From positions 1 through 22,493 of the forward strand of contig CAYSYM010000058.1 of assembly GCA_964435115.1 (NCBI GenBank): DNA of 22,493 nt, written 5' to 3'. Both the position numbers and the translations under genes were made by a program. The notes under the pieces were generated by a model. The model had not been told where the DNA came from and ran no database searches. It saw only the letters and a program-made list of their open reading frames with translations. The DNA comes from CAYSYM01 sp964435115 (GTDB lineage Bacteria; Chloroflexota; UBA6077; CF-72). Positions 21,037 to 22,493 of this stretch are shown here, piece by piece; position 1 is the stretch's first letter; each line of letters opens with the position of its first letter.

Positions 21037-21807
21037 CTAGTCCACGATGTACCCGCCGTCCACGACGAGCACGTGGCCCACGACGTACGAGGCCGCCTCG
21101 GACGCCAGGAACAGGACGGCCGCGGCGATCTCGTCCGGCTCGCCGAGCCGCCCCAGCGGAATCTTGCCGACCACCGCGGCGCGCGCGGTCGGATCGTCTT
21201 CCAGTCGGGCCACCATGGGTGTACGTGTGGGTCCCGGTGCCACCGCGTTCACGCGCACGCCTCGTGGCGCCCATTCCAGTGCCAGCGCGCGCGTGAGGCC
21301 CACCACGCCGGCCTTGCTCGCCACGTACGCCGCCAGCTCCGCGCCGCCCGCGAACGCTAGCTGCGACGCCACGTTGACGATCGCGCCGCGGCCTTGCTCG
21401 AGCATCCGCTGCCCCGCGGCCTGGGTACACATCAGCGTACCGCGCAGGTTCACCTGCTGAACGCGGTCCCACTCCTCCAGGGAGAGGTCGAGCGTGGGCC
21501 CACGCACGAGCACGCCGGCCACGTTCACCAGGATGGCGGGGACGCCCAGGTGCGCCGTCGCGGCGTCGAACGCGCGCCTCACGGCCGCGGGGTCGGCCAC
21601 GTCTAGGTCGTGGATCGTGAGCGAGCCAGTGGCCGAGGTCTGTCCGGCGCGGAGGCGCGCTAGCCCCGCGGCGTCCTGGTCAAAGGCGGCCACGCGGGCG
21701 CCAGCACCGAGGAGCGTAGCCACCACGGCCTGCCCGATGCCGCCCGCTGCCCCCGTGACGAAGGCGGCCTGGCCGTCCAGCGAGAAGCGCGCGAGCGGGT
21801 CGGTCAC
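21037..21807 (-). CDS. Short-chain dehydrogenase/reductase (SDR, classical type)
   Basis: A 256-residue NAD(P)-dependent oxidoreductase. The Rossmann motif TGAAGGIG is at residues 18-25. Asp43 at the end of the second strand points to NAD(H) preference. NVAG (95-98), Asn120, Ser148, Tyr161 and Lys165 (YVASK) form the classical catalytic tetrad. The tail VVDGGYIVD is typical. It probably oxidises or reduces a hydroxyl/keto group of the same pathway. Start: GTG 21807 overlaps the upstream stop as GTGA; an upstream start would add ten residues of no family likeness. Confidence 0.9.
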   Translation of the reverse strand: MTDPLARFSLDGQAAFVTGAAGGIGQAVVATLLGAGARVAAFDQDAAGLARLRAGQTSATGSLTIHDLDVADPAAVRRAFDAATAHLGVPAILVNVAGVLVRGPTLDLSLEEWDRVQQVNLRGTLMCTQAAGQRMLEQGRGAIVNVASQLAFAGGAELAAYVASKAGVVGLTRALALEWAPRGVRVNAVAPGPTRTPMVARLEDDPTARAAVVGKIPLGRLGEPDEIAAAVLFLASEAASYVVGHVLVVDGGYIVD

Positions 21808-22220
21808 GCCTGCTCGGCGGACCCCGGCTCCTCCCACGAGAAGTGGTCGGACGCCTTCAGCCTCTCCCAGACGTCGGCCGCGACCACCGTCGCGTAGGCA
21901 CCGGCCGGGATGGCTGCCAGGGCCATGGCTTCGACGATTTCCGCTTCCGTTGCACCAGCCTGCACGGCGCGCCGCAGGTGGATTTCCAGCCCTTCGCGCT
22001 CCTGCACCGCGGCGTGAATGCCGATGGCGATGAGCTCCTTGGTGCGTGCGTCCAGCACGTTCCGCTCGAACCAGACCTGGCTGTAGAACGCGTCGTAGGC
22101 CTCCAGGATGTCCGGCGCGTAGCGGGCGAGCAGGCGGTGGTGCGGGAGGAGATAGCCGCGCTTCTCGCGAAGGCGCTCCAGGAGCGTGTGCTCCCGCTCG
22201 GTCGTCGACTCGTCGGTCAT
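21804..22220 (-). CDS. Carboxymuconolactone decarboxylase-family protein
   Basis: A 138-residue all-helical protein of the CMD/AhpD-like family: YAPDILEAYDAFYSQVWFER, then LDARTKELIAIGIHAAVQ, then EIHLRRAVQAGATEAEIVEA and MALAAIPAGAYATVVAADVW. The AhpD Cys pair is missing; where it would sit the sequence reads IHAAVQEREGLEIH, so a peroxidase-type redox role is unlikely and a CMD-like lyase or binding role is more plausible. Start: ATG 22220 with GGGGAG nine bases upstream. It follows the MmgE/PrpD gene by 16 bases and overlaps the SDR start by four. Confidence 0.85.
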   Translation of the reverse strand: MTDESTTEREHTLLERLREKRGYLLPHHRLLARYAPDILEAYDAFYSQVWFERNVLDARTKELIAIGIHAAVQEREGLEIHLRRAVQAGATEAEIVEAMALAAIPAGAYATVVAADVWERLKASDHFSWEEPGSAEQA

Positions 22221-22236
22221 GGATGGATCTCCCCTC

Positions 22237-22493
22237 TCACGACGGCTCAGCCTCACCCTCGGGGCGAGTCAGGTGCAGGAGGCCGCGCACGGACTCGGCT
22301 CGCTCCAGATGAAAGACGGCCTCCGCCAGGCGCTCTGCGCGCGCGGGGGGGAGCGTGTGCGCGGCGTTCAACAGGAACTTCTGCCGGAGCTCGTCCTCGG
22401 TCAGCGGGTTGCCGGGTCCGCCGCGGGTGCGCATCACGCGCTCCTCGAACACGGTGCCGTCCTTCAGCCGCACACGCAGCACGGCCGGGAACT
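22237..22493 (-). CDS. MmgE/PrpD family protein, C-terminus (runs off the right edge)
   Basis: The last 85 codons of a gene entering from the right edge. The visible sequence reads LRVRLKDGTVFEERV, GGPGNPLTEDELRQKFLLNA, and a closing helix RLAEAVFHLERAESVRGLL. This is the classic MmgE/PrpD C-terminal domain, where the (G)xPxxPLT..EL..KF motif is diagnostic. Members include 2-methylcitrate dehydratase and cis-aconitate decarboxylase; many others are uncharacterised. It is the promoter-proximal gene, within this window, of the unit CMD, SDR and dihydropyrimidinase-like hydrolase. Confidence 0.8.
   Translation of the reverse strand, partial: FPAVLRVRLKDGTVFEERVMRTRGGPGNPLTEDELRQKFLLNAAHTLPPARAERLAEAVFHLERAESVRGLLHLTRPEGEAEPS

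Noticed and set aside
1..22493. CRISPR array, phage genes, toxin-antitoxin pairs or defence systems
   Set aside because: No regularly spaced repeats and no proteins of these types were found. The only mobile element seen is the IS630-type copy.
1..22493. Window as a closed circle joining the two MmgE/PrpD pieces
   Set aside because: Joining the right C-terminus to the left N-terminus would give about 125 codons, far below the usual 450 or so of the family, so they are two genes.

Overview
The window is a high-GC, densely packed bacterial stretch that looks like an accessory catabolic region. The only clue to the organism is protein style. The solute-binding lipoprotein (15109-16488) has a Tat motif, a lipobox and a long Ala/Pro/Thr-rich linker, as is common in Chloroflexota. 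Leucine start codons are rare, GTG starts are frequent, and most genes overlap by 1-17 bases. I place it as probably Chloroflexota or another high-GC soil or sediment bacterium, with moderate to low confidence. No rRNA, tRNA or CRISPR array was seen.

Left part (1-2378): the start of an MmgE/PrpD-family gene leaves the window on the minus strand. It is preceded by a decayed cyclase-family (kynurenine formamidase-like) gene. Next comes a complete but inactivated IS630-family insertion sequence (916-2163). Its transposase carries one frameshift at a seven-base homopolymer and one amber codon at the conserved Tyr before the third catalytic residue. It sits in a CTAG target inside what looks like a pre-existing 11-bp tandem repeat.

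Middle (2379-16540): a MOSC-domain protein, a flavin-binding split-barrel protein and a small EthD-like protein lead to an IclR-type regulator. The regulator appears leaderless and has an abnormal C-terminus. It is followed directly by a run of plus-strand genes: E1 alpha and beta subunits of a 2-oxoacid (acetoin/pyruvate-type) dehydrogenase, an AMP-forming acyl-CoA ligase, a metal-ligand-poor amidohydrolase, a complete branched-chain-amino-acid-type ABC importer (livH, livM, livG, livF), a TRZ/ATZ-type amidohydrolase, and the solute-binding lipoprotein. The lipoprotein has its own very good sigma70-type promoter (TTGACG-17-TATACT) and the unit ends at a perfect 11-bp hairpin. One small SnoaL-like gene lies in this run on the opposite strand.

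Right part (16569-22493): minus-strand nitrilase and isochorismatase-type hydrolase genes overlap by ATGA and face away from an acetoacetate decarboxylase-like gene and a second SnoaL-like gene. A second minus-strand unit follows in transcription order: an MmgE/PrpD-family gene (only its C-terminus is in the window), a carboxymuconolactone decarboxylase-family protein, a short-chain dehydrogenase and a dihydropyrimidinase-like hydrolase.

Inference: together these genes could import and degrade a nitrogen-containing organic acid, amide, nitrile or cyclic amide. The Liv system would take it up, C-N hydrolases (TRZ/ATZ, nitrilase, isochorismatase-type, dihydropyrimidinase-like) would release nitrogen, and the CoA ligase, decarboxylase-like protein, dehydrogenase and E1 would handle the carbon skeleton. 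The substrate cannot be named from sequence alone.
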